64,000 nucleotides of DNA, taken from positions 18,954,897-19,018,896 of the forward strand of contig NC_062232.1 in assembly GCF_902686445.1 (NCBI RefSeq), given 5' to 3'. This DNA comes from Sciurus carolinensis (lineage: Eukaryota > Chordata > Mammalia > Rodentia > Sciuridae). The position numbers were made by a program, and so were the translations under genes. Below are positions 33,890-45,768 of the stretch, piece by piece (position 1 is the first letter of the stretch; each line of letters opens with the position of its first letter). Under the pieces are notes generated by a model that was given only the letters and a program-made list of their open reading frames with translations, was not told where the DNA came from and made no database searches.

Positions 33890-34610
33890 GTAGAAATTAG
33901 AAAGTAGACCATGTCTACTTTCCCTCCCTTCTTCCATTCTTCTGTTGATGAACACCTATCCTGGTTCCATAAATTGGCTATTGTGAATTGTGCTGCTATA
34001 AACATGGATGTGAATGTATTGCTGTAGTATACAGACCTTAATTCTTTTAAATAAATACTAAGGAATGGTATAGCTGGGTCATATGGTGGTTCCATTCCTA
34101 ATCTTTTGAGAAACCTCCAAACTGATTTCCATAGTGTTTCTACTAATTTATAATCCCACCAACAATGTACATGCACTCCTTTTTCCCATCTTATTTTTGG
34201 GGGGGTGTGCCAGGGATTAAAATCATAGGCACTCAACCACTAGCCACATCCCCAGTCCTATTTTGTATTTTATTTAGAGACAAGGTCTCACGGAGTTTCT
34301 TAGTGCCTTGCTTTTGCTGAGGCTGACTTTGAACTCGCAATCCTCCTGCCTCAGACTCCCAAGCCACTGGGATTACAGGTATGCACCACTGTGCCTTCCT
34401 AGGTCTATGATCCACTTTGAGTTGACTTTTGTACAGGGTGAGAGATAGGAATTTGGTTTCATTCTTCTACATGTGGATATTCAGTTATTACAGCACCATT
34501 TGTCAAAAAGGCTGTCTTTTCTCCTCCATATGTTCTGGGTACCTTTGTCAAGGATCAGGTGATGGCTGCATCGGTGTGGGTTTGGTTCTGAGTCTTCTAT
34601 TCCACTGAGT
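33890..34610 (-). mobile_element. L1 ORF2 fragments around a SINE
   Basis: Minus-strand L1 ORF2 in two pieces: 33890-34190 (C-terminal end, with antisense of the IAAQFTIANLWNQ segment) and 34401-34610 (an earlier part of ORF2, antisense of the CACTTTGAGTTGAC region). A B1-dID lies between them. Roughly 0.6 kb of ORF2 that should lie between the pieces is missing, so the SINE either landed beside a deletion or the deletion accompanied it. A 152-residue frame at 33778-34236 is ORF2 remnant. Confidence 0.8.
34196..34400 (-). mobile_element. B1-dID composite SINE
   Basis: Antisense B1-dID: ID part (GGATTAAAATCATAGGCAC, AACCACTAGCCACATCCCC) then B1 part (GAGACAAGGTCTCACGG, TGCCTCAGACTCCCAAGCC, GGGATTACAGGTATGCACC). 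It sits between two non-contiguous L1 pieces. No clean duplication of the flanks was found. Confidence 0.88.
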
Positions 34611-34910
34611 TACCTCCATCTTGACAGACTCAATGGTCACCTCTATGTCCTCACACATATTGTCCTCTCAGCTATACTTAACAAAATTGTTCACACTCTC
34701 CCTCGTGAAATAATTTCTTATCTTGGTTTCAGTGACATCATATTTTCCCTAGCTGATTCTTCCTTCTCCAACTCATATCCAAGTGTCTTTAAGCCCTAGA
34801 GTTCTCTTATTTGTCTTACCTTGATGAACTGATTCATTAATAGAGTTTGAACTACCATTGACATTCTAGTGACTCCTAAACTATATCTTTTGCTAACATG
34901 ACATCTCCTC

Positions 34911-35705
34911 TTGGTAGCCTATTGTCTAAAGGGTCCTCTAAATTGGAAACAAATCTCAAAATTCTCTCTTCTTCCACAAAACTCATTTCTGTATGTGTCT
35001 TTCTCATCTTAATATATGATACCACTAGTCACCAAGTTGGTTAAACCAAACCCTAGGATCGCTCAAGTTTTCTTACTCTCCATCATCCCACAAACACCAC
35101 AAGGGCAAGTCCTTTCAATTCTCTCAAAAACATCCCCTCACTGGATCACTGACTCTATTGACATTGACTGTACCAGGCCCATAACATCACCTCTTACCAT
35201 CAATATCTCCTACCAAGTGTCTATACTTCCAACATTTACCCTTTCCAAACTGTTTTTCATTCAGAAGATCAGAGTCATCTTCAGATCATAAGTTAGACAA
35301 TGTTACTACCTGGTTTAAAACTCTCTCCTGAATTCTCAATATTCTCAAAAGAAATCCAAACTCATGGGTATCACTCTAAAGCGTCTACCTCCCTATGTTC
35401 ATCTCATAAAATTCTACCCTGCAAACATGCTCTAGCCACCTTAGCCCTCTTTCTATTCCTCAAAGTCCTGACCTCTTCTAAACTAGCTCCTATTGTATTC
35501 TATCTTGTTAGTCTGTTTATTTTACCTTCAGTAATTAGAGCAACATTATCCCATGCACATATTTCCTTTTTACTTGCCTTTTTTGCTAGTCTACAAGGTA
35601 CATGAGGGTAGAAGCTCTGTCTAGGTTGCTTACTAAATCTTTAGTACTGGCATTAACAGTTTACTGAGATGATCCTCAATAAATATTTGTTAAATAATTT
35701 TAATC
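34911..35705 (+). repeat. L2 LINE fragment
   Basis: L2 3' region in order: CAAATCTCAAAATTCTC, ACCTGGTTTAAAACTCTC, AAAAGAAATCCAAACTCATGG, TAGCCACCTTAGCCCTCTTTC, and a 3' end of GTACATGAGGGTAGAAGCTC, CAGTTTACTG and TCAATAAATATTTGTTAAAT. Frames of 91 and 101 residues here are chance frames in the L2 UTR. Confidence 0.65.
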
Positions 35706-36664
35706 AGCAATTTGCAGACAATAAGAATAAAGGAAATGTATCTCCTTTGCCACCCAAATCTTCCACCAGTACCGTCTTTTGGTCAGGTTTTGAAATCTGC
35801 TAAGCTCTCATGAGAGAAAAGAACACAACAGAACTCTGAATTATTGCCAGGGAGTGGTGGTCCAAATGAAAGTCTAAATACAACCATTCTGGTGTAGAGG
35901 AGGGGACATCAGGGCATCAGGAAAAAGTGAAAAGAAACATGAAATTGACATGTGCCATTGAGGTTTCATGAGGATGAAGGATGGAAATCACAAAGTAAAA
36001 GTTTTAAAACCACCAACCTTGGCTTTCACTTCTCAGCCCACAATAAGCACCAAAGTGCAGTCATTCTATTTTCAGGGTTCTATTTCTAGGCTGTAAGAAT
36101 GGAGCAAATTTTAGAGTATTACAGACTTTCACAGGAAAAAGAAAAGATTACCTAAAAATATTTTCACCTTTGCCAAGAACTGCTTCCAAACACAAACCCT
36201 AGCTTGTCACACCTGTCCCATTTCCCCCTTTCCCCTTCTTTGCTACTACCTATCCCCTCATTGCACCACATACATCTGGTACCATAAGAATTAGCAAGCA
36301 TGTCCCAAGTAATTTGAGCTCTTCAAACAGAAAGTGTTCCAGAAATAAAGTAAGGTGCTAAATAGTTATAAGTTGTTTCTACCAGAATTATTGTTGAGAT
36401 TTTCTATTTTTCTATTTTTAAGTTTTCACCCTTATGTTTTGCAGAAGATAATGCCAAAATATGTGATATTTCACCATATGAATAGTTCTCAAATAGAAGG
36501 ACACAAAGCTATTATTATTTGGAGTCATAATTTCTATTTTCTCATGAAAATATGGACCAACCCAAAAGAAAAATAAAAACTTTTTCTCTATCCAAAGATT
36601 CTGACAAGCTGGATTCAAACTTTCTGCAGTATAAAAGTTTTAGATATTAGATTTAAATTCATAT
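35706..36664. other. Non-coding, nothing recognised
   Basis: No exon or repeat recognised. Confidence 0.4.
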
Positions 36665-36835
36665 TCAGCTAACATTTCCTGAATACCTACTGTATGCCAG
36701 GTATAGTCGCACATGCTTTCACACCTAGTTTTATTTATCTTTATAACTGCCCTCTGAGAAGGATATTATTGCACAACTTTAGAGATAAGAAATTTGAAAA
36801 TTAGAGTTTAAATAACTTGAGTATGTTTTATAAAG
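36665..36835 (+). repeat. MIR SINE fragment
   Basis: ACTGTATGCCAGGTATAGTC, TTATAACTGCCCTCTGAGAAGG and GAGTTTAAATAACTTGAG keep MIR order. It is diverged. Confidence 0.6.
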
Positions 36836-36869
36836 GCCATGTACATTTTTATGCACTGATGGCATATAG

Positions 36870-37312
36870 TAGGCAGAATAAGCCAAAATGTTTACAATCT
36901 TAATCCCTAAAACCTGTAAATGTGTTACCTTCATGGTAAAAGTAGCTTTGTAGATGTATGACTAATTTAGGATTAGCCTGGATTATCCAGGTGATCCCAA
37001 AGTAATGATGAGGGCCCTCATATGAAAGATGGGACACAGGAGATGTGATGACAGAAGGAAAGATTGAACAATAGAATGCTAGAAGGAAGGACAAAAGCTA
37101 AGGAATGTTGGAAACTAGAAGCTGGGCAAAGCAAGGAAACAGATTCTCCCCAAGAGCCTCCAGAAAGAATGCAGCCCTGCTAACACCTTGATTTTAGAGC
37201 ATTAAGACCCATTGTGGAATTCTGATGTCCATAATTATAAGATAATAAATTTGTGTTGTTTGAAGCCACCAGTTTGTGGTAATTTTTTACAGCATCAATA
37301 ATAAGCTAGCAC
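36870..37312 (+). mobile_element. Ancient MaLR/ERVL-type LTR
   Basis: CTTAATCCCTAAAACCTGTAAATG, GGATTATCCAGGTGATCCC, CCTGCTAACACCTTGATTTTAG and AATAAATTTGTGTTGTTTGAAGCC (parts read by eye) are words of an old mammalian LTR of the MaLR type. Non-coding and solo. Confidence 0.55.
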
Positions 37313-38849
37313 ATCACATGTACTTTTAACATCCATATCTGTTCTTGTATCTAAGAGGACTATAGGCTCTAAGTGCCCTGTTCACTTCCACCTCTTCAGA
37401 ATCTATCACAGTACCATCTGCCTAGTTGTTTGTGATGGCAGTTGTTGAAGATAATTCAACCCCTACAAAAATCCCAACAAGAATCCAAACCATATTGACA
37501 TTCATTTTCATGGCAAGAGAAGGAAATTAATTTATTATGATTTGGATCAAATCAATTGCATTCTTTAATCACCTGTGTAAGTATTTCTACCACCATTTGT
37601 AACATCTTGGATTTGAAAAGAAACATCAGATGAGTTCAGATTATTTAACTGGGGTTATAAACTGGTAGACTGAGTGATGTTAACAGAAATTTCTCAAAAT
37701 TCTTTAGGTTCCATTCTTGGGTTAATCTACATCCTCAGAAACCTACTTGCTTGGTTTACCTTCCCCTTACTCTAACTGTCTTTATAGAAAAATACTTTAA
37801 TACTAAACATTGGTTTACACTAAGGGCCAAGGAAAAAATAAATCAAGAAGTCTTACTTTTTTAACACAATATTTAAATATTTTTTCTATTACCAAAAAAA
37901 AATCCCCTTAACATAAGAAACCAAGAGACAAATTTCCCTCAGATTTACCCATAAAGATATTGCTATTTTCTCTGGAAAAACTGAACTGACTCTAACTACA
38001 AAATGTAGCTTATAAGGCCTATTGAGTTTCTCTCTTTTTTCCTAGCCACCAGGAGGTACAGAGCTAAGTTTGGTATGTGAAATCTATGGCTTATTATGGC
38101 CAGGAATTCTTGCTAAAGTACTTCTCCTTTTGTTATTTTAAAATTTCTTTTTTTGGCATTGTTTTCTATTACCTGGCCTTCCTCAAACCATTTGTGAAGG
38201 GTGAAAGAATCTAAATGAATCAATAAATAATCTATTGAACCAAATTCTAACTTCAATATTTATTGCTATCTGGATGAACATTCAAGTTTTACAAAGAGCA
38301 GTGTTGCTCATATGCCATGAAACAATGAAATAGCAAATCCCCCAGACAGGTACAGACTAGAGAGGTGAAGAGGGCACACATTTAATAACATCCTGAAGAT
38401 AAGCACAGAGAAAATGACACCTACACAGTAGGAAAGACTTTTTCAGGTAACATTCAACTTACAAGATGTCCATTTCCTGCTGTAAACCAGGATGGGCTAA
38501 AAATATTTGTGAGGAACTGTGAGATCTAATAAGAACAAAAGACTTGCAACAGGAATAAAATTAAGGGTTCTATACTTAAAAGTTTAAAAAATTCAGAAAG
38601 AGGCTAAGAGGTCCCAGAGATAATATCAGACCTGGTTTTAAGTACAGACAAGTCTGTGATATCATTAGACATAAGAGACAGTGAGGGACAGTAATTAACA
38701 AATACCACAGAAGAAGACAACCACCCAGACAAGGGTCATTTCTAGGTAAGGCCTTTGCCTTTGCCAACTCCTGAAACAAGATAGTTTGGGAGATAACCTC
38801 AAAAACCAAACCATGCTTATGGGTGTACATAAACACAACTCATTTCAAC
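37313..38849. other. Non-coding, nothing recognised
   Basis: About 1.5 kb of apparently unique DNA with no recognised exon, repeat or RNA gene. Confidence 0.4.
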
Positions 38850-39010
38850 TAATTTCAGTCCAAGAAACATTTACTTGACACTTCTTTGGTGTTAAATACT
38901 TCATCAGTCAACTGGATGTAAAAAGATGGGTATTATATGGTCTGAGTCATAAAAAAATTCACATTCTGGTGAGCAAAAAAAAACCATACAAAACAAATAA
39001 TTATGAGACC
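38850..39010 (-). repeat. Possible L2 3' end
   Basis: GAAACATTTACTTGACACTTC and TCATAAAAAAATTCACATTCTGGTG resemble the reverse complement of an L2 3' end. Very diverged. Confidence 0.35.
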
Positions 39011-39111
39011 ACATGAGAGTTGCAAATAGAATAGTATTATGAAATACAGAGGCTAAACACAAAAGGGAGTCTAAGAAAAGAGATAAAAGACAACACAAAT
39101 TATAAAGGAAT

Positions 39112-39717
39112 GGAACCACCATTTGAGCCAGCTATCCCACTCCTTGGCTTTAAAATCAGCATACTACAGTGATACAGCCACATCAATGTTTATAGCAGCT
39201 CAACTCACAATAGCTAAACCATTGAACCAACCTAGGTGCCCTTCAAAAGATGAGTGAATAAAGAAAATGTGAGATACACACACACACACAATGGAATACT
39301 ACTCAGTTTTAAAGAAGAATGAAATTATGGCCCTTGCTGGTAAATGGATGGAGTTGGAGAACATCATGCTAAGCGAACTAAGCCAAGCCCCAAAAAACCA
39401 AAGGCCAAATGTTTTCTCTGATATACAGATGTTAACTCATCATAAGGGGGGCTAGGGTAGTATAGAGTTACTTTATATTAGATAGAGGGGAGTGAAGGGA
39501 GGGGAAGGGGTATGGGGGTAGGAATGATAGTAGAGTGAAACAGACATTATTACCTTATGTACATATATGACTACATGACCAATGTGATTCTACAATATGT
39601 ACAATCAGAAAAATGAGAAATTATATTCCATTTAGGCATGATCTATCAAATGCATTTATGTATTCTACTGTCATGTACTGCTAATTAGAGCAATTTTTTT
39701 AATTAATTTTAAAAAAC
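39112..39717 (+). mobile_element. 5'-truncated L1 with TSD
   Basis: Begins in ORF2 at GGAACCACCATTTGAG and includes CAACCTAGGTGCCCTTC, an expanded CA run (39274-39290) where related copies have TA, the C-terminal end, and a purine-rich 3' UTR. AAAGGAAT at 39104-39111 and 39718-39725 is the likely target-site duplication. It cannot code. Confidence 0.85.
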
Positions 39718-39896
39718 AAAGGAATAGACAATGTTTGAATCAGAATGGACAGAAATAACTCCAGGTAGAGGACAAGGAAAATTCATAGAAGCATAAAGTT
39801 GTATATGTGGTTCAGGAAAAAATTTGCAAAATCAAGGTAGGAATGGGGAGTGGGTAGAAACTAGGAAATCTTAAAGGTTTCTGAAGAGATAAGTGG

Positions 39897-40461
39897 TGTT
39901 ATGGTTTGTATGTGAGGTATCCCCCAAAATCTCACATGTAAGACAGTACAGGAAGGTTCAGAGGACAAATGACTGGGTTGTGAGAATCTTAACCCAATCA
40001 GTGATTTAAACCCTGATGGGATTAATTGAAGTGATGGGGTATGACTGGATTAATTGAAGTGGTAGGGTGTGGCTGGATTAATTGAAGTGGTAGGGTGTGG
40101 CTGAATTAATTGAAGTGGTAGAGTGTGGCTGGAGGAGATTGGAATTGGGGCATGGCTTTGGGGGTATATATTTTGTATCTGGAGAGTGGAGTCTCTCTCT
40201 CTCTCTCTCTATCTCTATCTCTATCTCTCTATCTCTATCTCTCTCTATCTCTCTCTTTGCTTTCTGATCATCATGTGAGCTGCTTCCCTCTGCCACACTC
40301 TTCTGCCATGATGTTCAGCCTCACCTTGAGCCCAGAGGAATGGAGTCAGCCTTCTATGGACTAAGACCTCTGAAACTGTGAGCCCTCAAATAAACCTTTC
40401 CTCCTCTATAATTATGCTGGTCAGATCATTTAGTCACAGCAGTGAAAAGCTGACTAAAACA
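39897..40461 (+). mobile_element. Solo LTR with 28-bp tandem array
   Basis: TGTTATGG at the start and AAAACA at the end, flanked by a 5-bp duplication AGTGG (39892-39896 and 40462-40466), typical for LTR-retroelement integration. Inside are four 28-bp units (40021-40132), a TATA-like GGTATATATTTTG near 40163, a CT-rich run (40194-40256) and AATAAA near 40389. The ends and the AACTGTGAGCCCTCAAATAAAC segment fit an ERVL-MaLR-type LTR of rodents. Non-coding; frames across the CT run are artefacts. Confidence 0.85.
40021..40132 (+). repeat. 28-bp x 4 tandem repeat inside an LTR
   Basis: Units at 40021-40048, 40049-40076, 40077-40104 and 40105-40132, each starting ATTAATTGAAGTG. Unit 1 has four differences; units 2, 3 and 4 differ by one or two bases, so the array expanded recently. 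It sits in U3, upstream of the TATA-like box. Confidence 0.95.
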
Positions 40462-40501
40462 AGTGGCATGATCAAGTTTTTACTTTTAAAAGTGTCCTCT
40501 G

Positions 40502-40586
40502 TGGGACTGGGGATATAGCTCAGTTGGTAGAGTGTTTGCCTCGCAAGCACAAGGCCCTGGGTTCAATCCCCAGTACCACAAGAAAA
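40502..40586 (+). mobile_element. ID SINE, tRNA-like, very intact
   Basis: About 75-bp body with a clean Pol III A box (TAGCTCAGTTGG) and B box (GGTTCAATCC), and GCAAGCACAAGGCCCTGGG between them, followed by a short A-rich tail. A 14-bp target-site duplication, AAAAGTGTCCTCTG, lies at 40488-40501 and 40587-40600. This is the compact ID type, unlike the long-tailed type elsewhere in the window. It is a SINE and not a tRNA gene: the A tail and the duplication show retroposition. Confidence 0.95.
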
Positions 40587-40600
40587 AAAAGTGTCCTCTG

Positions 40601-41760
40601 GGGCAATAGCTGACTAGGTGGTTTCATACCAGTAATCCTGGTGAGAACGATTAAGGAAACCAGGGGGAAATATTTTTTTAAAAAAATAAAGGAACCTTAG
40701 ATTGAATGAATCACAGAACTACCAAGGCAGTGAGAATTTGCAGAATCAAGATCCAAAAGATAGAAGTCAAGAGACTTGGGATAGGCATATGGGAATATCT
40801 GCACCATTGAGGTGATTGTCAGTTACAAAAGCGACAGCAGTCATTAAGAGGCAGAAAAGCTAAGCATAATGTAGAACATAAGGGGACCAAACAAGGAGTT
40901 CAGATTGCCATGGAAAAGGGGCCTTGGTAAATAACCCGAGCTGACAGTCAAGACAACAAAGGGGCACAATCTAGGAGGAAGGGAAAACTAGAAATAAAGC
41001 AACCCTCAACAAAATATTGAAGCCCAAATTTAAGCCATCTCAATTCCTTACTGAATAAAGGTGATTATTCCCAGGCCTAGTTGTCTAACTAATGCGAAAA
41101 TAAATCCTTTCTGGAGAAAGTTTGCATTACATAGAGCATTGAATCATTTATAAAAAGTTTAATGCAAATATCTGGCACTTGATCAAAAATTAGCAGGTAT
41201 ATTATAAGGAGATAAGATGTAACCGAAATTCATTTTTAAAAAGACAATAGAAAAGGTATCTGCAGGAAATCCAGAGAATGGAATTAACATAGACTTTTAA
41301 ATGGTTGTGGAAATACATTCAAAAAATTAAATCACAAGTGGAGAATTTTTGTCTAGAACAGGAATCTATAGAAAAGAAACTAATGTACTTCCGTTGCTGG
41401 ATAAGGTGGAGTCAGTACACTCCACCCTGTCTTTTCCACTTAATGAAGCTATTAAATCTGTACAGGATGTACTCAGCAGCTAGGTGAGGACTCTGAAAAG
41501 TAAATTTTAAGAGATAGATGGGAAAGAAGACCAGATTCCAAAAGCACCACTGGCTCAGCAGTGAATTCTTCTGGGGTTTTTGTTGTTGTTGTTTGTTTGT
41601 GTTTATTGTTTTTATTTATTTTTGGTCTTGTGCTATCCCCTGATGTGGACTCAAGGCAACCTAAAACCAGGAACTGGGCACCCAGGCATGGAGTGAGCTC
41701 TAGGAGAAGTCCTTCAGTTCTGACTTTAAAAATAGGCCAAAAACCTTGAATAAGCATTTC
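40601..41760. other. Non-coding, nothing recognised
   Basis: No exon or repeat. A TTG/TTTG-rich patch lies at 41577-41610. Confidence 0.4.
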
Positions 41761-41764
41761 AAAA

Positions 41765-42835
41765 AGTAGATATCAAAATAATTAAAGAACATAAAAATAA
41801 TCCCAATTGGCCACCAGAAAAATGCAATTTAAAACCACAATGAATTGCAAGTATGCACCCAATAAAAGAGCTAACATTTAAAATACTAACAATATCAAGT
41901 ATCGACAATAATGTGGAACAATTGGAACTCATTCACTGCTGGTGGGAATGTAAATTGTTACAACAAACTATGGGAAACTGGTGTCTGCTAAAGCTAAATG
42001 TATGCATTTTCTGCAACCAAGAAATATTACTCTTATAGTTATATAACCAACAAAAATAAACATATGTGCACCAAAATACATGTCAAGAATATTTACAAAG
42101 TCATACACATAGAAAAAGAGAGTGGAAGAGTGGTTACCAGAGCTGGGAAGAGGATGGGCTAGAAGAGAATGGGGATTTATTGATCAAAGGATACAATTTT
42201 ATTTAGCAGGGTGACTGTAGTCAATAAAAATGTATATTACAAAATTGCTGAAAGAATACATTTCAAATGTCTCACCACAAGAAATGGTGAGTTGATGGAT
42301 ATGCTAATTAACTTGATTTAATAATTCCACTGTGTATACATATATCAAAAGACTAAAGTACATTCCATAAATGTTTACAATTATGACTTATTAAAACAAT
42401 ATTAATTTTTAAAAGAATGTTTATGGCAGCATAATTTTAATAATCAAGAATTAGAAATGACCCAAATATTCATCATTGTTATAAGGACAAATAACCATGG
42501 CACATTCTTTACAGCAATAAAAATTTATAAACTACATTCATACACAGTGATGTGAATGAGTCTCACAAACATAATGTTGAATGAAAGAAAGCAGACACCA
42601 AAGAATATGTATTGTTTGATTCTATTTACATGAAGTTCAAAACCAGGCAAAATTAATCTACGATTTCAAAGTTAGATTACTGGTTATCTTGGCAAGAGAA
42701 GTAAATGACTGGAAGTCATCATGAGGGTTCCATCTAGGGTGTTGGTAAAGTTTTATTTCTTGATCTAGGTGATGACTGTATGTGGGTTTATTTACTCTGA
42801 AATTTCATTGAGCCATGTACTTATGATTTGTTCTC
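41765..42835 (+). mobile_element. Ancient L1M 3' half
   Basis: Plus-strand ORF2 C-terminal words (CATTCACTGCTGGTGGGAATG, AATGTAAATTG) then a first 3' UTR-like part (GAGAGTGGAAGAGTGGTTACC, CACTGTGTATACATATATC) and a second part (TTTATGGCAGCATAATTTTAATAATC, CATTCATACACAGTGATG, GTATTGTTTGATTCTATTTAC). It could be one element with internal rearrangement or two L1M pieces. Decayed. Confidence 0.7.
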
Positions 42836-43844
42836 TTTTCTAAATGTTACATTTTAATTAAAAGTGAACTTTTAAAAACTATATTCATAAGCACAGTAGC
42901 AATAAGATTAAAATAATGAAGTTCAGAAAACTCTTCGAACTTGAAAAGTATGAGAACTGTCAATATTAGCATTTAATGCATAAATAAATCACAGTTTTTA
43001 TGCACTTTTGCTTTCTTTATTGATTTATGAATTTAATTTCACTTCAAGTACTAAAGCAATTTAAAGATAGCTTAGTGTTCTCAAATTTACACCCAGAATG
43101 TTAAGTGTGAGGGCATATTAAAAACCCAGAAATAGATCTGTCTAAACGTGTTAAAGTTCTGGGTTTAAAGCAATGTTTTAGAAGCCAAGTTTAAAATATT
43201 TTAAAAAGCTATTTCAACCACCCTGAGTTTGAAATTTATATTAGGAGTGTTGAAGCACAAAATTGAAAAGTAAATAATAAATCTTTCAGACTTCTGATTC
43301 AAGATAAATGAGTGAACACAGACATTTACCTCTCTTTCTTATAAAAACCTTTGAAGAAGAAATATCAAAATAATCATTCCACAGTCTACCGGAAATCTGT
43401 GATGGGTGTCAGCAATAGACCCAAAGAGAAAGAAATCTCTGGTAGGTATAAATTCAATTGAATCAGACTGACAGTGACGCCCAAAAGAGCTAAGCTGACT
43501 AGGAAATCCTAACTCTTTATAGTACCAGCAAAACCATAGACCTTCACGGACATTTTCCTCAGTAGAAGCTCAGCACAGCCACAAAGTCAGAGGCAGTGGA
43601 GCTGAGAGAAACTGACAGTGGACATTCCACAAAGGACATTAAAGAGTAGGGATTGAGTTCATTATACAGGTTAGTGTCATGCTTTCATTGTTGTTCCATG
43701 CAGGGCTCAGCTCTTACAGTATTTTACTTTATTCATTTAGTCTCATTGCCCATGCCTAATCACAACCCCTCCTTAAATTTTCTTTACTCAACACTGTCTT
43801 CAAGATAGCCATGCGGCTGTGTAAAACTAGTCAGACACTTATAA
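42836..43844. other. Non-coding, nothing recognised
   Basis: AT-rich; no exon or repeat family recognised. Confidence 0.4.
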
Positions 43845-44924
43845 TGACTACAGAGTATTCCAGAGTTGCACCTTTAACATTTTACATAGTCCATGCAAAG
43901 TGCCGCACATCCAGATTCCCCCTACTGTCCCACTACTACAACTAATGCTGTGATGAGTATCTTTGAACATGGTCACCTCACAGATCTCTCAGAAAATATC
44001 TTAGGGGTACCCCACTAAAAAGTGCAGTTGTTGGGTTAGATGGTATATGGATTGTTCATTTGGCTGAAAGCTGCCAGATTCTTCACTAGAATGATCAAGA
44101 GTCTACACCCCACACTTCTTCAAGAAGCATATAATTGGTTCCTATTCCCCAACAGGTTTGGTGTGATGCACTTTTCTAATGTTTGGAAACCTAACAGGTG
44201 AAAAATGATATCCCTTATTTTAGTTTGCATTTCTCTATGTACTAACAATTTAAAGCCATGTCTTAATATATCTGATATAGTCTTTTGCTATCCTCTTCCT
44301 TTTGCTATACTTTGTTTCCTTTTGCCTGTATTTCTTCAAGGGTATATCCTTTTTTTCTATCTATCTGGCTGTTGACTTTGTCCTTACTTTCTTCATTGAA
44401 CTGAAAACACTTATTTTTGTATAATCAAATTCAGGGTTTTTTGTTTTATAGTTGCTGGGGTTTTTTGTTTGTTTCTGCTTTGGAACTCTAAGCTGTCCCT
44501 TGGCCACAAAGAAACCTTGGGTATTGGGTATTACGTTCTATTAACCTTATAGTTTTTCATGTTTACTTTTTATTTGCATCTAGAGTTCATTTTTGAACAT
44601 GGTATTAAGTAGAGTTCTAGTTTTATTTTTAATCATTTTTCTTTTTCTTCATTTGATTTTTCTTTATTTCCTTATCTGCTAAAAATTCAGCCTTTCCCCA
44701 CTGATTTCTAGTGCCACATTCAGCATATTAAATTCCTAGATATTCAAGGTCAGTCTCTGAGTTTTGTTTTGTTTTATTGATCTATCTCTTCTTGCATCAG
44801 TAACACACATATCCTTCTTACTGTGGTTTTATAGTAAACCTTAATATATAAATGGGTAATCCTCCCTTTTGAAAATTGATTTAGTTGTTTGCAGAACTTT
44901 ATTCTTTCATATTCATTTTTTTAT

Positions 44925-45050
44925 TTATTATTTTAATAGTCAGGGTCTCACTATGTTGCCCAGTTTAGCCCTAAACACCTGGTTTCTAGTGAGATTCTCC
45001 TGAATAGCTGGGGCTACAGGCTCAAGCCACCATACAAAACTACGTATTAA
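44925..45050 (-). mobile_element. Old B1-like SINE monomer
   Basis: Antisense 7SL-derived monomer: CAGGGTCTCACTATGTTGCCC, TGAATAGCTGGGGCTACAGG. Unlike the B1-dID copies it has no obvious ID-like part (only GGTGCTGGGATCC at about 45067, which may be a remnant). Confidence 0.7.
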
Positions 45051-45383
45051 CTTTTATTTTTCTTCGGTGCTGGGATCCATATTATTTTTAAATTAAACTT
45101 ATTAGGTGTCTCAAAAAAAAAAACTCCAAACTCTTTCTGAATTTTGAATGCATTTTGCTATTAATGAGTATAAACAATTATATCATACAGAAACCATAAT
45201 GGTTTTTGTTAAAACTACTTTACTGTAGTACATGAAAGCGGTGATAGACAAGAGTAAAAAAAAAATCTAAAATGAAGGAGTGTCTCTTTATTCGGATATT
45301 CTTTTCTGTCCTTTAATAGAGTTTTGACTTTTTTCCATAAAGGTGTTACATGTTTTGGTTATGGAATTCATAAGTACATTAGA

Positions 45384-45768
45384 ACAGGAATCAGCAGCAA
45401 ACTTTTTCAGGAAAGGCCATATAGCAAATATTTCAGACATTTGTGGGCCATATAATTTTTCTGAAAACTATTCAGTTGTGTCATTATTTTATGAAAGTGT
45501 CCATAGACAACACATACCAGATGAGTCTGTGCTCCAGTGAAGTTTATTTACAAAAGCAGGTAGTTGTGTGGCTAGGGTTTTGGCTCAGTGGTAGAGCACT
45601 CACCTAGCATGTGTGAGGCACTGGGTTCAATCCTCAGCACCACATATAAATAAACGAATAAAATAAAGGTCCATCAACAACAAAAAACATTTTTTAAGAA
45701 AAATTTTTAAAAGCAGGTGATTAGCTGGATTTGACCCTTAGACCATAGTTTGTCAAATCCAGCTTTAC
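45384..45768 (+). mobile_element. hAT-type element split by an ID SINE
   Basis: Left part CAGCAGCAAACTTTTTCAGG, AAAGGCCATATAGCAAATATTTC, and right part AGCTGGATTTGACCCTTAG, ACCATAGTTTGTCAAATCC are the two ends of a non-autonomous hAT-Charlie element (MER3-like; exact name uncertain), with an inverted repeat of about 12 bp. The ID SINE at 45562-45708 interrupts it. A second, inverted relative is at 51893-52066. Confidence 0.7.
45562..45708 (+). mobile_element. ID-type SINE, long-tail form
   Basis: TTTTGGCTCAGTGGTAGAGC, GGCACTGGGTTCAATCCTCAG and a long AAATAAACGAATAAAATAAAGG tail. The target-site duplication AAAAGCAGGT lies at 45552-45561 and 45709-45718. It is inserted in the hAT element around it. 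Confidence 0.95.

Noticed and set aside
35016..35605. Two frames of 91 and 101 residues that might form a small gene
   Set aside because: They coincide with an L2 fragment, whose words explain the sequence.
40078..40364. Frames made of SLSLSLSL or ERDREIEIE
   Set aside because: Both are translations of the CT-rich run inside the LTR.
40502..40586. tRNA gene
   Set aside because: It has Pol III boxes, but the A tail and the 14-bp duplication show an ID SINE. There is no complete cloverleaf with a 3' acceptor stem.
41473..41757. 94-residue minus-strand frame near 41.5 kb
   Set aside because: Contains an NNKHKQTTTTK stretch that translates a TTG/TTTG-rich patch; no conserved domain.
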